A stretch of 64,000 nucleotides of DNA from Sinotaia quadrata. Its lineage: Eukaryota > Mollusca > Gastropoda > Architaenioglossa > Viviparidae. A program made the translations under genes and the position numbers. Under the pieces are notes generated by a model, which was not told where the DNA came from, ran no database searches, and saw only the letters and a list, made by a program, of their open reading frames with translations. Below are positions 13,366 through 24,305 of this stretch, in pieces; the first letter of the stretch is position 1; the number at the start of each line of letters is the position of its first letter. Location: positions 12,429,001-12,493,000 of the forward strand of contig CM054181.1 in the NCBI GenBank assembly GCA_028829895.1. Reading direction: 5' to 3'.

Positions 13366-13640
13366 GAAATTAAGTAATTAAATTACTTAATTTGTGGTAT
13401 CACTCCTAAACGTCATAAAGTTTGTCTGTATTAATTTTTTAACTGCCTGATTAAATTACTTAATTTGTGGTATCACTTCTAATCGTCATAAAGTTTGTCT
13501 GTATCACTTTTAAACTGCCTGATTAAATTACTTAATTTGTGGTATCACTTCTAAACGTCATAAAGTTTGTCTGTATCACTTTTAAACGTCTTAATTCTTG
13601 TTTGTATCACTTTAAACTGCCTGATTCGAGTGTACTATTT
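13366..13640. repeat. 72-bp minisatellite, ~3.5 units
   Basis: Units start 'attaaattacttaatttgtg' and continue 'gtatcacttctaaacgtcat'. They share the word 'gtatcacttctaaacgtc' with the 30-bp array that follows, so the shorter unit is probably derived from part of the longer one, or the reverse. Confidence 0.8.
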
Positions 13641-14045
13641 GTGAACATCTTATTTCAGTGATAGTACTCAAAATATTTATTCCTGTGGTATAGCTTCTAA
13701 GCGTCTTAATTCCTGTGGTATCACTTCTAAACGTCTTAATTTATGTGGTATCACTTCTAAATGTCTTAATTCCTGTGGTTTAACTTCTAAAGGTGTTTAT
13801 TCCTGTCGGATCACTTCTAAATGTCTTATTCCTGTGGTATAGTATAGTAAATGTATATAAAGTGAATCAAAGGTACGTTACAGTATAGTAAAAGCATATA
13901 AAGTGAATTAAATGTACATGATACTATACTATATGAAGTGAATATAATGCCTCTACAGTAGAGTAAAATGTATAACAATGTGGTATCATTTTTAAAGTTA
14001 TTTATCCCTGTGGTTTCAATTCTAAATGTCTTATCGTTAATCAGC
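13641..14045. repeat. 30-bp minisatellite, interrupted by a foreign block
   Basis: Units of 'cctgtggtatcacttctaaa' plus 'cgtcttaatt'. The array is broken at 13841 by a 138-bp segment belonging to a different array and resumes at about 13980 ('gtggtatcatttttaaag'). Confidence 0.85.
13841..13978 (+). repeat. 138-bp block copied from/with the 15.9-kb array
   Basis: This block matches 15949-16086 over its full 138 bases with three substitutions that I can see and no gap. It consists of about four units of the 34-37-bp 'gtatataaagtgaatcaaa' minisatellite, whose main array is at 15.84-16.15 kb. Here it sits inside an unrelated minisatellite. Confidence 0.9.
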
Positions 14046-14587
14046 ATCATTTCTAAAGTAGTTTCACCTTTCGAATTAATATAATTGATTGAGTCAGTTA
14101 TCTAATCATAAAACTATTCATTTGTTTCTCATTCACTAAGTTTCTTTTCATGTCTTGCTGCAAATTAAATTATCTATTTTTCTTCATTAAGTATTGTCTC
14201 TCGAGCGATCGTTCTTACTTAAAGAGCTTCGTTAGACGTTTTCCTGAATATTGTTTCTGCGCTTTAAATCCCGAAATGTTTTGTTTTTTTTTCTCAATGA
14301 ATTTTATTTGTAATGCATCTTAATTCTAATGACTATCAGTTACAAAACACCTATTATTTGAGGAGAGGGTCACTGACGGACGGACTACTCAAGGCTTGAC
14401 CTAGTTACTCTCTTACCGCATGACAAGACCCTTGAGGAGATTGTGTGCGATTGGTATAAAAGAGAATTAATTAATATACATTATTTATGAGTATAATGTC
14501 GCTTAGTAATTAATAACCAAGGGACGCGCACAGAGAATTCTCCCTTTTTAGCCACAGATACATAATTGCTAACTTTCTACACTATAA
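14046..14587. other. no gene seen
   Basis: T-rich sequence, with 'attaatta'-type words around 14470 and no recognised feature. Confidence 0.4.
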
Positions 14588-14875
14588 TGTTATATAAACA
14601 TGTATGTGAAATCTGTCTGTATTAAAATTATCTACAAATAGTGAAAAGTTAAACACATGAATGTTGTCTACATTGAAATGTTATATATATATATATATAT
14701 ATATGAATGTTGTCTATATTGATATGTATATATATATGAATGATGTCTACAATGAAATGTTATATATTTGAATGGTCTATATTCAAATGTTATGCAAACG
14801 AATGCTGTGTATACTGAAAGGTTATACACATGAATGTTGTCTATATTTAAATGCTTTGCAAATGAACATAAAAGG
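14588..14875. repeat. ~50-bp degenerate minisatellite with (TA)n
   Basis: Five to six units containing 'atgaatgttgtctatattga' and 'aatgttatat'. In two units the terminal TA has expanded to (TA)11 (about 14682-14704) and a shorter run (14728-14737), so a microsatellite grew out of a minisatellite unit. Confidence 0.75.
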
Positions 14876-15840
14876 CAGAAATGTGCATTATTTACTTAAG
14901 AATTGAAAAAAGTAATTCTGCAGCAAATCAATACAAATTGTGAGCAAGGTTTGTCAAACACGGAATTCTGCAGAAAGCCGGACATTTGTGAGCAGGCTCA
15001 GAATCACTAGTGTCAGAAGAGCTTTTCATTAACAACATCTCGACGACCCTTCAACCTTTGAAAGCTTGCCTCGGGTTAAAATGCTGTGTGGTTGCCACCC
15101 TCACGTCCTCCCTCCCTATGGAACTGTTAACACCCGCTAAAGTACTCTCGTTTAAAAATAAGCATCAAGTTTGGTTATTTTCCGGCAAAATATCCCCCAT
15201 TAGACAGGCTTAGAGTGTGTTTCAAGACCCACTTGATTAAAGCGCCACTTAGCTACCACGCTTTGCCTTCTCCAAATACCATTAGTTCTGGTGACGTCAC
15301 AAATTGACAAAAGCGTGAAACTCTTAGCTATACTGATATTTTCACACAAAAAGAAATATAATTTCGGTTTTTGCCCATTAAAGTGAATGTTTTCAAATCT
15401 GGTGTTAAAAGTGAAAAATGTTCGAGAAAAAAAAAGTACGTGAAAAAAATGACGAGAACATTTAAACCGTTCTTCTTCATATCGGCACATGGGCTGAGTG
15501 AAATGTTCTTAGCACAAACTAGTGTGAAGTTATTCTGACAAAACCCGAAGTCCCCTGTATACGACGGTATATATTATACTTAACATTTCATATTTTATAT
15601 GTCACACGTCACGTTTCTGTTTTCACAAATCACATATAGGATATCTAATTTTACATATCACTGATGAAATGTATATGTTGCTTCGTCATAAACGCACTCA
15701 TAAAATTGTATTAACCATTTAAAACAGACGTTAATAATAAATCTTGATAATAATACACTGTATTGATATTTTAAATGTTTGGGTAAACTATTATATGTTT
15801 ATTTATTAATAAGCGTAGTCTACGGTAGCGAATATCGGGG
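14876..15840. other. no gene; CRE-like palindrome
   Basis: Unique-looking sequence. The octamer TGACGTCA at 15292-15299, within a perfect GTGACGTCAC, matches the classical CREB site, but no promoter context supports function. Frames at 15010-15213 (+) and 15200-15490 (-) show no family resemblance. Confidence 0.35.
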
Positions 15841-16160
15841 AAATGTATATAAATTGAATGAAGTGGACACTACAGCATCGTGAAATACAAAATGAATAAA
15901 TTTGATACTATATTGAAATGTATATAAAGTGAATCAAAGGTACGTTACAGTATAGTAAATGTATATAAAGTGAATCAAAAGTACATTACAGTATAGTAAA
16001 AGCATATAAAGTGAATTAAATGTACATGATACTATACTATATGAAGTGAATATAATGCCTCTACGGTAGAGTAAAATGTATAACAAATGAATCAAATACA
16101 CATGATACTTTACTGAAATGTATATAAAGTGAATAAAATTTACACATTAGTGAAATATAT
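15841..16160. repeat. ~36-bp minisatellite, ~8 units
   Basis: Units around 'gaaatgtatataaagtgaat' followed by 'aaaggtacgttacagtatag' variants. Its segment 15949-16086 is the one duplicated at 13841-13978. Confidence 0.85.
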
Positions 16161-16229
16161 ATATAAAATGAATAGTGTATATGACAGCAATAGTGATATA
16201 CAGAGTAAATAATGTACATTATACTATAG

Positions 16230-16230
<1 letters not shown>

Positions 16231-16274
<44 letters not shown>
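16231..16274. repeat. (AC)n microsatellite
   Basis: About 22 uninterrupted AC units, lying about 90 bases upstream of the pseudogene. Confidence 0.97.
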
Positions 16275-16276
<2 letters not shown>

Positions 16277-16361
16277 TTATAATTTGTTTTAGATAACTAT
16301 GAAAAAGGTTACATAAGCTATTTTAAAAATAATTTATTTAAATCATATTTTTCTTCTTTAG

Positions 16362-18034
16362 GTAATGAAATGGAATCGGCCAAAAGACATTGCAAAAATG
16401 AAACCGATGTATTTTGCTACATCTGCGGCGAATACACCATTGTTCCTAACAGGAATACATCAACAGGTTTTACAAAGCGTGCATACTATGCTTATTTTGG
16501 TATAAAACTTGGTGATCAGGATAAAGTTTGTGCGACACACATGGTATGCAAGACATGCACCGAGAATCTTTAGCCATTAGTCTTTGGACCAAGGGTAAGA
16601 AGAGTTGTCTGAAGTTTGGAATTCCTATGGTTTGGAGGGAACCGACAAACCATGTCACTGACTGCTACTTCTGCGCTATTGACGTGACTGGATTAACAGA
16701 AAAAACCGGAGCAGCCTTAAGTATCCTGGTCGTGAATCAGCACGACGTCCAGTAGCTCATTGTGATGAAATTCCAGTACCTGTCCCTGGAGAACTTACCG
16801 ACATTAGTGATGAAGATTTATCTAGTGAAGAATATGAAGAAGAATTAGTGGATCTTGATGATGATGCAAAAGGAGCTAAATGATCTAGTTCGTGATCTCA
16901 GCTTGTCAAAGTCTTCTGCTGAACTGGTGGCATCCAGATTGAGGGGAAAAAAAACGTCCTTACTGACAGTGTTCGCATCACCTTCTACCGAAACAGACAT
17001 CAAGAGTATCTCAGTTTGTTTTTTTTTCCTTAGAGAAGGACCTGGTGTACTGTACAGATATTGCGCAGTTTCTGCACAAGCTTGGAGTGCCACAGTATAA
17101 ACCGGAAGATTGGAGATTGTTCATTGACAGCAGCAAGCGATCACTGAAATGTGTTCTGATACACAATGGTAACCAGTTTGCCTCTGTACCTCTAGCGCAC
17201 TCGACTACAATGAAGGAGAAGTATGAAGCGGTGAAGTACGTGCTGGAGAAAATTCGTTATGATCAGCATGGATGGTTACTTTGTGTTGACCTGAAGATTG
17301 TAAACTTTTTGTTGGGACAACAGTCTGGATTCACCAAGTACCCGTGCTTTCTGTGCATGTGGAATTGTAGGGACAAAGCACAGCATTACACTAAGCATGA
17401 CTGACCTGTACGGGAGGAATTGGTACCTTGCAAAGCAAAGAACCTCATAAACAACCCTCTCGTGGACAGAGACAGGATACTTTTCCAACTGCTGCACATT
17501 AAGCTTGGCTTAATCAAACAGTTCACCAAAACTCTGGACAAGGATGGTGGCTGTTTCGCTTACTTGTGCCATGCTTTTCCAGGGTTGACCATTGAGAAGT
17601 TGAAAGCTGGCATTTTTGATGGTCCACAACTCCGTAAGCTAATCAGAGAGCCAGAGTTTGAAAACTCAATGAATGAAGTGGAACTGGATGCGTGGAAGGC
17701 TTTTGTCTAGTCGTGAAAAACTTTCTTGGCAACAGTAAGGTCAGGAACTATGCTGAGCTTGCTGCCAATAAGCTAAGTGCTTTCAAAAACCTTGGATGCA
17801 ACATAAGCATCAAAATGCATTTATTTATTCTCACATTTATTCTCGGTTTCCTGAAAATCTGGGATCAGTGAGCGACGAGCAAGGGGAGAGATTTCATCAG
17901 GATATGAAAGAGATGGAAACCAGGTTCAGGGACGCTGGGATGCAGTCATAATGGCTGATTACTGTTGGACTCAGAGAGACATTCCTAATACTGAGCATTC
18001 TAGAATTTCGAAGAGACGGAAGTTCATGCCCTGA
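16362..18034 (+). pseudogene. decayed Cys/His-rich, possibly transposase-like gene
   Basis: About 555 codons can be followed across three frames from an ATG at 16370 to a TGA at 18032-18034. Visible parts in order: an N-terminal CysxxCys region ('CYICGEY'); a second Cys pair ('VCKTCTENL'); 'CYFC'; an acidic stretch near 16800-16860 ('SDEDLSSEEYEEE'); 'DWRLFIDSSKRSLK'; 'CVDLKIVN' followed by 'KYPCFLCMWN'; 'LHIKLGLIKQF'; 'LKAGIFDGPQ'; and 'DEQGERFHQD' near the end. From memory it matches a multicopy, uncharacterised invertebrate family of about 500-600 residues. The Asp-Asp-Glu spacing around a CxxC insert would suit a DDE/RNase H-fold transposase, but that is inference. It is broken by at least seven frameshifts (near 16572, 16695, 16865, the A-run at 16947-16954, the T-run at 17019-17027, 17708 and 17830-17950) and by a TGA at 17402-17404 where Trp is expected. 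An acceptor-like pyrimidine tract ending in AG at 16360-16361 precedes it. Confidence 0.8.
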
Positions 18035-18904
18035 ATTTTGAACAATGATGACCTAATATTGAATTTATATGTACTTACCGTTATCAATGTCTACTATTCA
18101 ATGTACACTAATAAACTTTTGGAACATTTAATAAATATTATATACTGGTATTTGATATATACTGAGATATATTTTATTTTATATCGTATTCATTACTATG
18201 ATACAGAATGTAGCTTAACCGTAGTGATTATGGTACCATTAGTTTCCTTGCACTCCAGATCTTGCGTGGGATTTTAATCTCAGGACGTTCTTCGTCCTGG
18301 AATGCTCTGGAGGAGTTCATTCCCCTCACTGTATTCTGAAATCACGATCACACCAGGTGGAAAGGAATTATATACTTCATTCGTTCATCTCTCTAACGCA
18401 CACATTTCAATAGCATGCATCTTTTCCTCCCCTCGTTCTCTCACTCACTCTAACGCACAATCCCACAATACATTTCTATAGTTTAAATAAAATAAATAGC
18501 AAACGCGTTTTTAGCATTATCTTTGGCATAACGCATGTGTAACTCATTGAACCTGATTCAGTAGTGTGCCTTACTGAATCTGATCCACTAATATATGACC
18601 GACTTTATCGTTCCTAACTTTGTCTGATAGGCCGTAAAAATTCCAGTGGCCTAGGCTACCAATTCATCTGTTTCTTCCAAACTCTGCAATGTCAGTACAG
18701 GTGATTTCTGGATTTTACTTTTTAATTACTACTAATCTTCTTTGCCTTCGTTCATATCGCTTTTCCGTTTTTCCCAGAGTTGCTTGTAAGAAGTCCCCTT
18801 ATATTCTTCCGTCTTCTAAGATATATAGCGTTGCAACTTTACCTGCTTTCTCAGTATACATGCGCTGTCGGAAGAAGCGGTTTGACTGATTTCTCTCAGT
18901 AAGC
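18035..18904. other. no gene; small hairpin
   Basis: AT-rich sequence downstream of the pseudogene. A perfect 7-bp hairpin (CAGGACG, loop TTCTT, CGTCCTG) lies at 18281-18299. No terminal inverted repeat matching the upstream side of the pseudogene was found. Confidence 0.4.
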
Positions 18905-19030
18905 CTTTCTCATTATTAATCCTTAGTTCTTATTTTACATGCATTTTTCATTATTAATCCCTTAACTCTTATTGTACACGCCTTTCTCATTATTAATCCC
19001 TTAGATCTTATTCTGCACGCAATGTCACAC
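18905..19030. repeat. ~43-bp minisatellite, 3 units
   Basis: Units of 'ctcattattaatcccttagt' plus 'tcttattttacatgc'. A 75-codon minus-strand frame with a true ATG (18916-19143) runs through it; its last third is the repeat read as 'RxKGLIMxxAC'. Confidence 0.75.
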
Positions 19031-19204
19031 TTGAGGTTTGGCTTTTGATTTACATCAGTAATCTTTTCTTCATCTGTTTTCGTAAGCCCCTCGCTCTCGT
19101 TCTCCGCGTCATGAGATACTTGTGTTTTCTTCAAGTCTTGCATGTCACATTATTTAATGTCTCGACACGGTGAGTGATTCGAGCAAAGACGGGTATACTT
19201 GTGC

Positions 19205-20815
19205 TCCCACTATGTACGTGTTAATGACTTTCTCTCCCACTACACATAACTTCCTCTCCCACTATGTACGTGTTAATAACTTCCTCTCCCACTATGTACG
19301 TGTTAATGACTTTCTCTCCCACTATGTAGTTTTAATAACTTCCTCTCCCACTAGGTATTTGTTAATGACTTTCTCTCCCACTATGTAGTTTTAATAACTT
19401 CCTCTCCCACTAGGTATTTGTTATGACTTTCTCTCCCATTATGTAGTTTTAATAACTTCCTCTCCCACTAGGTATTTGTTAATGACTTTCTCTCCCACTA
19501 TGTAGTTTTAATAACTTCCTCTCCCACTAGGTATTTGTTAATGACTTTCTCTCCCACTATGTAGTTTTAATAACTTCCTCTCCCACTAGGTATTTGTTAA
19601 TGACTTTCTCTCCCACTATGTAGTTTTAATAACTTCCTCTCCCACTAGGTATTTGTTATGACTTTCTCTCCCATTATGTAGTTTTAATAACTTCCTCTCC
19701 CACTAGGTATTTGTTAATGACTTTCTCTCCCACTATGTAGTTTTAATAACTTCCTCTCCCACTAGGTATTTGTTAATGACTTTCTCTCCCACTATGTAGT
19801 TTTAATAACTTCCTCTCCCACTAGGTATTTGTTATGACTTTCTCTCCCATTATGTAGTTTTAATAACTTCCTCTCCCACTAGGTATTTATTAATGACTTT
19901 CTCTCCCACTATGTAGTTTTAATAACTTCCTCTCCCACTAGGTATTTGTTAATGACTTTCTCTCCCACTAGGTATTTGTTAATGACTTTCTCTCCCACTA
20001 TGTAGTTTTAATAACTTCCTCTCCCACTATGTACTTGTTAATGACTTTCTCTCCCACTATGTAGTTTTAATAACTTCCTCTCCCACTAGGTATTTGTTAA
20101 TGACTTTCTCTCCCACTATGTAGTTTTAATAACTTCCTCTCCCACTAGGTATTTGTTATGACTTTCTCTCCCATTATGTACTTGTTAATGACTTTCTCTC
20201 CCACTATGTAGTTTTAATAACTTCCTCTCCCACTAGGTATTTGTTAATGACTTTCTCTCCCACTATGTAGTTTTAATAACTTCCTCTCCCACTAGGTGTT
20301 TGTTAATGACTTTCTCTCCCACTATGTAGTTTTAATAACTTCCTCTCCCATTATGTACTTGTTAATGACTTTCTCTCCCACTATGTAGTTTTAATAAATT
20401 CCTCTCCCACTAGGTATTTGTTAATGACTTTCTCTCCCACTATGTAGTTTTAATAAATTCCTCTCCCACTAGGTATTTGTTAATGACTTTCTCTCCCACT
20501 ATGTAGTTTTAATAATTTCCTCTCCCACTAGGGAGTTGTTAATGACTTTCTCTCCCACTATGTAGTTTTAATAATTTCCTCTCCCACTAGGGAGTTGTTA
20601 ATGACTTTCTCTCCCACTATGTAGTTTTAATAATTTCCTCTCCCACTAGGGAGTTGTTAATGACTTCCTCTTCCACTAGGGAGTTGTTAATGACTTTCTC
20701 TCTCACTATGTAGTTTTAATAATTTCCTCTCCCACTAGGGAGTTGTTAATGACTTCCTCTTCCACTAGGGAGTCGTTAATGACTTTCTCTCCCACTAGGG
20801 AGTTGTTAATGACTT
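19205..20815. repeat. 1.6-kb array of a 59-bp dimeric minisatellite
   Basis: About 27 copies of a 59-bp dimer. One half is 'tgactttctctcccactatg' plus 'tagtttt', the other 'aataacttcctctcccacta' plus 'ggtatttgttaa'. A one-base-deleted marker variant ('ttgttatgactt') falls at 19421, 19656 and 19832, so blocks of four and three dimers have been duplicated as higher-order units. In the last 300 bases 'gggagttgtt' replaces 'ggtatttgtt', a second homogenised block. This is the largest array in the window. Confidence 0.97.
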
Positions 20816-21940
20816 CTTACTCGTTGTCATCCCCAGTCTTCGTTCCTTCTTTCATAGCACGTCAATATTTAATAATTTGACTGTAATTATTCAAGGTAAC
20901 AATCACAAATCATGATATAACATTAGTATACAATTTGCCATTTCACAGCTCATCATTCCATCAGGGCCAAAATTTGACTTTAATTAGAAAAATCATGACA
21001 CGGATTTCGTACATAACTTGCCATTTCAGGTATGTAGCATAAATACTTTATTTGTAATATCACTATTGTAACGCAAGCATAACTGTTGCTATTTTATCAA
21101 TGCAGCATAAATATATATTTTGTCATCACATTAATACAACATAAGAAGAGAATGTGCCATTAAATAGCATTAGAAATTTGTTGTTTCATTATTATGAATT
21201 AATTAACATATATTGTCATCGTAAGCTCAAGGGATCATAAATAAAATTTATCATTACAAGCTTGATAAAAAAAATAAAAAAAACAACAACAAAGTTTATC
21301 TTTGCAGACTTGCGTGATAAAGTGCAAAATTTGTCACTGCACTCTCAAGCCGAAACAGTCTTCTGGAATGAAAAATGTAATTTGTCACGTAGCGATTTAT
21401 ATTAATTGTTTTTTAAGTTGCATTTCTCCTCGTTTCGGGGAACTTTTATGGACCGCTCCTACGTGTTACTTGGTTATGTTTTGTTTCGTTTTGTTTCTGA
21501 GTTATTTCTGTTTTGAATGGAGGGGGGGGGAGAATACAGTGTATTCACACAGCATATACATTTTCACAAGAATTTAATCCACGATAGTCAGTTAAATTAT
21601 CGCTTTTTCAACAGAAAAGTTGTTCGTCATTGCAGAACGATAGAAATATAAAATAATCTTTATGTGCTAAAAGTACTTTATATTTTCTTTTTAATGTGAA
21701 ATAAAGTGCCTAAAGTTTAAATTTACCTCCAATTGTGTGTTTGCGAATGAATGCGTTTACGCGTGTGTGTGAGAGTGTGCGCGCGCGTGCGTTTGTGTTT
21801 AAATACCTGGTGATATAATAGATGTTTTTCTTTTAGACAAGCTCATTGTTGAAAAGGAAAAAAAAATGGGGATTGTAATTCTTACACGCTTCATACAGCT
21901 GACTGTAAAACCGACATAGTGTTTCTTTTTCTCTTACTAC
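20816..21940. other. no gene; traces of a ~55-bp old repeat
   Basis: Phrases such as 'cattagtatacaatttgcca', 'gcataaatac' and 'aatttgtca' recur loosely between about 20900 and 21400, suggesting a decayed minisatellite. The 91-codon frame at 21302 lies inside it. A short alternating GT/GC purine-pyrimidine tract lies at about 21762-21790. Confidence 0.4.
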
Positions 21941-22146
21941 TTCAAAGAGTTTCAATATTATGATGATCTTTCTATCGATACTGCAAAATTATTCACATTA
22001 TATTTTTTTCATTTTCAGTATACCTGAAAAAATATCGACATTATATTTCACTCTCCTTTTACAGCAAAAGAATACGGACTGTATATTTCTTCTTCTCCTG
22101 ATACTTGAAAAAATCTCGACATTACTTTTCTTCAAATTAGATTGGG
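21941..22146 (+). repeat. degenerate ~60-bp minisatellite, left arm (outer)
   Basis: Three to four units carrying 'gaaaaaatatcgacattata', 'ctccttttacagcaaaag' and similar. The reverse complement of this unit family makes up the array at 24.3-25.1 kb. Confidence 0.6.
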
Positions 22147-22856
22147 GAAACTGAGAGGAGCAGAAATAAGGACAGAGATATATAAAACAAGAAAAAGAAA
22201 TCAGGAAGAAAAATTGGAGAAGGGGGTGGGGGGTGGAATCAACTAAGGAAGGGAGGAGGAAAGCAAACCAAAGCAAAAGAAGGGGGGAGGGGCGGAAAGA
22301 GGAGATGAAGAAATAGCTTTTTACAAATATTTGGCGGCAGGTAAACGTAAAAGAGAAAAAAATCAAACGTAACAAACAGCAAATGTTGAGAAAGAAAAAA
22401 AATAAAGTTATAGGGATAGAGGGAAAGGGCGTCAGGAGAGGGAAACAGATAGACAGAGAGGAAGAAATAAACAAATATGGAGATTCAGAAAAGTATAGAA
22501 AAGACAACACAAGAGAAACAAAGACGGAGAGGAAGTAATAAACAAATATGGAGACTCAGAAAAGTATAGCAAAGACAACACAAGAGAAACAGAAAGACAG
22601 AGAGAGGAGGTGGAAAGAAACAAAGTGCGAGAGAGATAAATAAAAGAAAGAAAGAACGAGAGATGGTAGTAAAAGAAGAGACGAGAGGATTCTTTTTAAA
22701 GTGGGAGGGGTGGGAAGTAGTTAAGAAAGAGAGAGAGTAGTAAAGGAAGAGACGAGATTTTTTTTTTTTTTAAAGTGGGGGTTGAGAAGCAGTTAAGAAA
22801 GAGAGAGAGAAGTAAATAAAGGGAGAGACAGGATAGTACATAAAGGGAGAGAACTT
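22147..22856 (+). repeat. ~700-bp purine-rich (GA) block
   Basis: The + strand is overwhelmingly A and G. It includes a tandem pair of about 78-bp units (22460-22618) with 'aataaacaaatatggaga' and 'agaaaagtatag', and repeated 'agagacgaga' / 'aaagtgggggtt' phrases at 22.67-22.86 kb. Minus-strand open frames are Ser/Phe/Leu-rich readings of the same bias. Such tracts can form triplex DNA. Confidence 0.85.
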
Positions 22857-23115
22857 TCAAAGAGTATAGACATTATTTTCCTATTGACTTCAAACTTCAG
22901 AGTATGGACATTGTTTCTTTAATTTCTTTAAACGGCAAAAAATGCAAACATTTCCCCCGGTTTCTTTACTCTGTAAAGTACGTAGTATACTTTACTGTTT
23001 TCCTCATACCGTAAACACTATTGACATTACTTTTGCTACTTTGTCTACTGTGAAATAATAGACATTAAGTTTGCCACACTTCACACTGAAAGTAGTATGG
23101 ACGTAGTCTGTGCTA
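22857..23115 (+). repeat. same minisatellite, left arm (inner)
   Basis: Four to five units with 'caaagagtatagacattatt', 'ttcagagtatggacattgtt' and 'gtagtatac(t)tta'. They correspond, reverse-complemented, to 'atgtctacactctttgaagt' at 24.3-24.5 kb. Confidence 0.65.
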
Positions 23116-23560
23116 CACAGCTCAACATGTCGGCCCAAACCAATTTCTCTCTCTTCGAGTGGGTCGATACTTGTTATCGTTATTAAACTTCTCTAACTGC
23201 AAAACATTCGCTGAGATTTTTCTTAACCTCAAACTCATTTACGCTGGGCACTAAGAATGTTTTGGACTCGCTCGGCCCGCGGGCCAGGACTGGTAGTCAG
23301 GCCTATTAATAGTACTATGTATGCGCCCTCACGCCCCTCCCAGCTTTAAAGAAAGAAAACGTTTTGACACAAAGTGCAAGATCCTGTCAGTTGACTGGTG
23401 TAATCCTGCTGCACGGGAGCAGGGCATCAAATGCATCACGCCTCATGCGCAGGTTTAATTCCTGCCTGCGATGCCAAGATTTGGAAGTCATTAAAAGAAG
23501 ATGGAATTTGGCTGTAGGGAAGAACGAGAAGGGTTTGCGCATCCAACGTGTGTGACACTA
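23116..23560. other. GC-richer spacer with a 12-bp palindrome
   Basis: This lies between the purine-rich and pyrimidine-rich arms and is clearly richer in G+C than its surroundings. GGCCCGCGGGCC at 23274-23285 is a perfect palindrome. A TpsiC-arm-like hairpin (GCAGG, 7-base loop, CCTGC) lies at 23449-23465. The 63-codon frame 23364-23555 has protein-like composition but no recognisable family. Confidence 0.45.
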
Positions 23561-23840
23561 AAATACAGCAAGCACCCTCCCCCCCTTTCTCGATCTCTCT
23601 GCTCTCTCACTTTCCGCTCTCTTTTTCTATCACCATTCTTTTCGCGCCATTCATTTGCTCTCTCTATATCTCTGTCGCTCCATTCTTTAACTCTTCATTA
23701 CTCTCGCTCATTCCACTACTACTATTGCTCTTTCACTTCCTCTCATTGTTTTCTTGGCTAAATAGGTTTTTTATTCTTTTTTTCTTTGTCGCTTGTTCTC
23801 TTTCTTTATTAAACTGTCTCTCTTTCTATCAGTTCCTTAC

Positions 23841-23914
<74 letters not shown>

Positions 23915-24305
23915 CTCTATTACTCGCTCCTTCCCAGTTTACGTTCTTCATATCATTCTATTCCTTTTTTCTAGTGTCTGTCATTCTCCATTCCTTTCAC
24001 TCCATTCAATTCCTACTTCCTAGTCCCTTGTTCTCTTTCCCTTCCTTTACTACTCGCTCGTTCTCATTCTCCGTCACATCGTTTCCTTCCTTTACTACTC
24101 GCTCATTCTCATTGTCCGTCACATCGTTTCCTTCCTTTACTACTCGCTCTTCTCATTGTCCGTCACATCGTTTCGTAATAACCTTCCATCTCCATTCATT
24201 TACTCATCCGACCCTCCTTTTCTTTACTTCTCTGTCTCTCCCTTTCTCTGTCTCTCCCTTTCTTTCCTAATCTGTCTCTCTATTACTTTACTAATATATG
24301 TCCCC
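23561..24305 (-). repeat. ~740-bp pyrimidine-rich (CT) block
   Basis: The + strand is almost all C and T, including (CT)n at about 23844-23911 and a 45-bp tandem unit three times at about 24045-24175 ('ttccttcctttactactcgc' plus 'cgtcacatcg'). It is the strand-reversed counterpart of the GA block at 22.15-22.86 kb. The 240-codon frame is a Ser/Phe/Leu-rich reading of this bias. Confidence 0.85.

Noticed and set aside
15291..15300. CRE palindrome GTGACGTCAC as a regulatory site
   Set aside because: A single 8-10-bp match in 64 kb is close to chance expectation and no promoter or gene is near.
18916..19143. 75-codon charged minus-strand frame with a true ATG
   Set aside because: Its last third is the 43-bp minisatellite; no partner exon or family recognised.
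21998..22510. 170-codon minus-strand frame
   Set aside because: It is a reading of the purine-rich block; residue bias reflects base composition.
23548..24270. 240-codon Ser/Phe/Leu-rich frame
   Set aside because: It follows the pyrimidine bias of the CT block and includes pure CT; the start is not convincingly an ATG in context and other frames are open as well.
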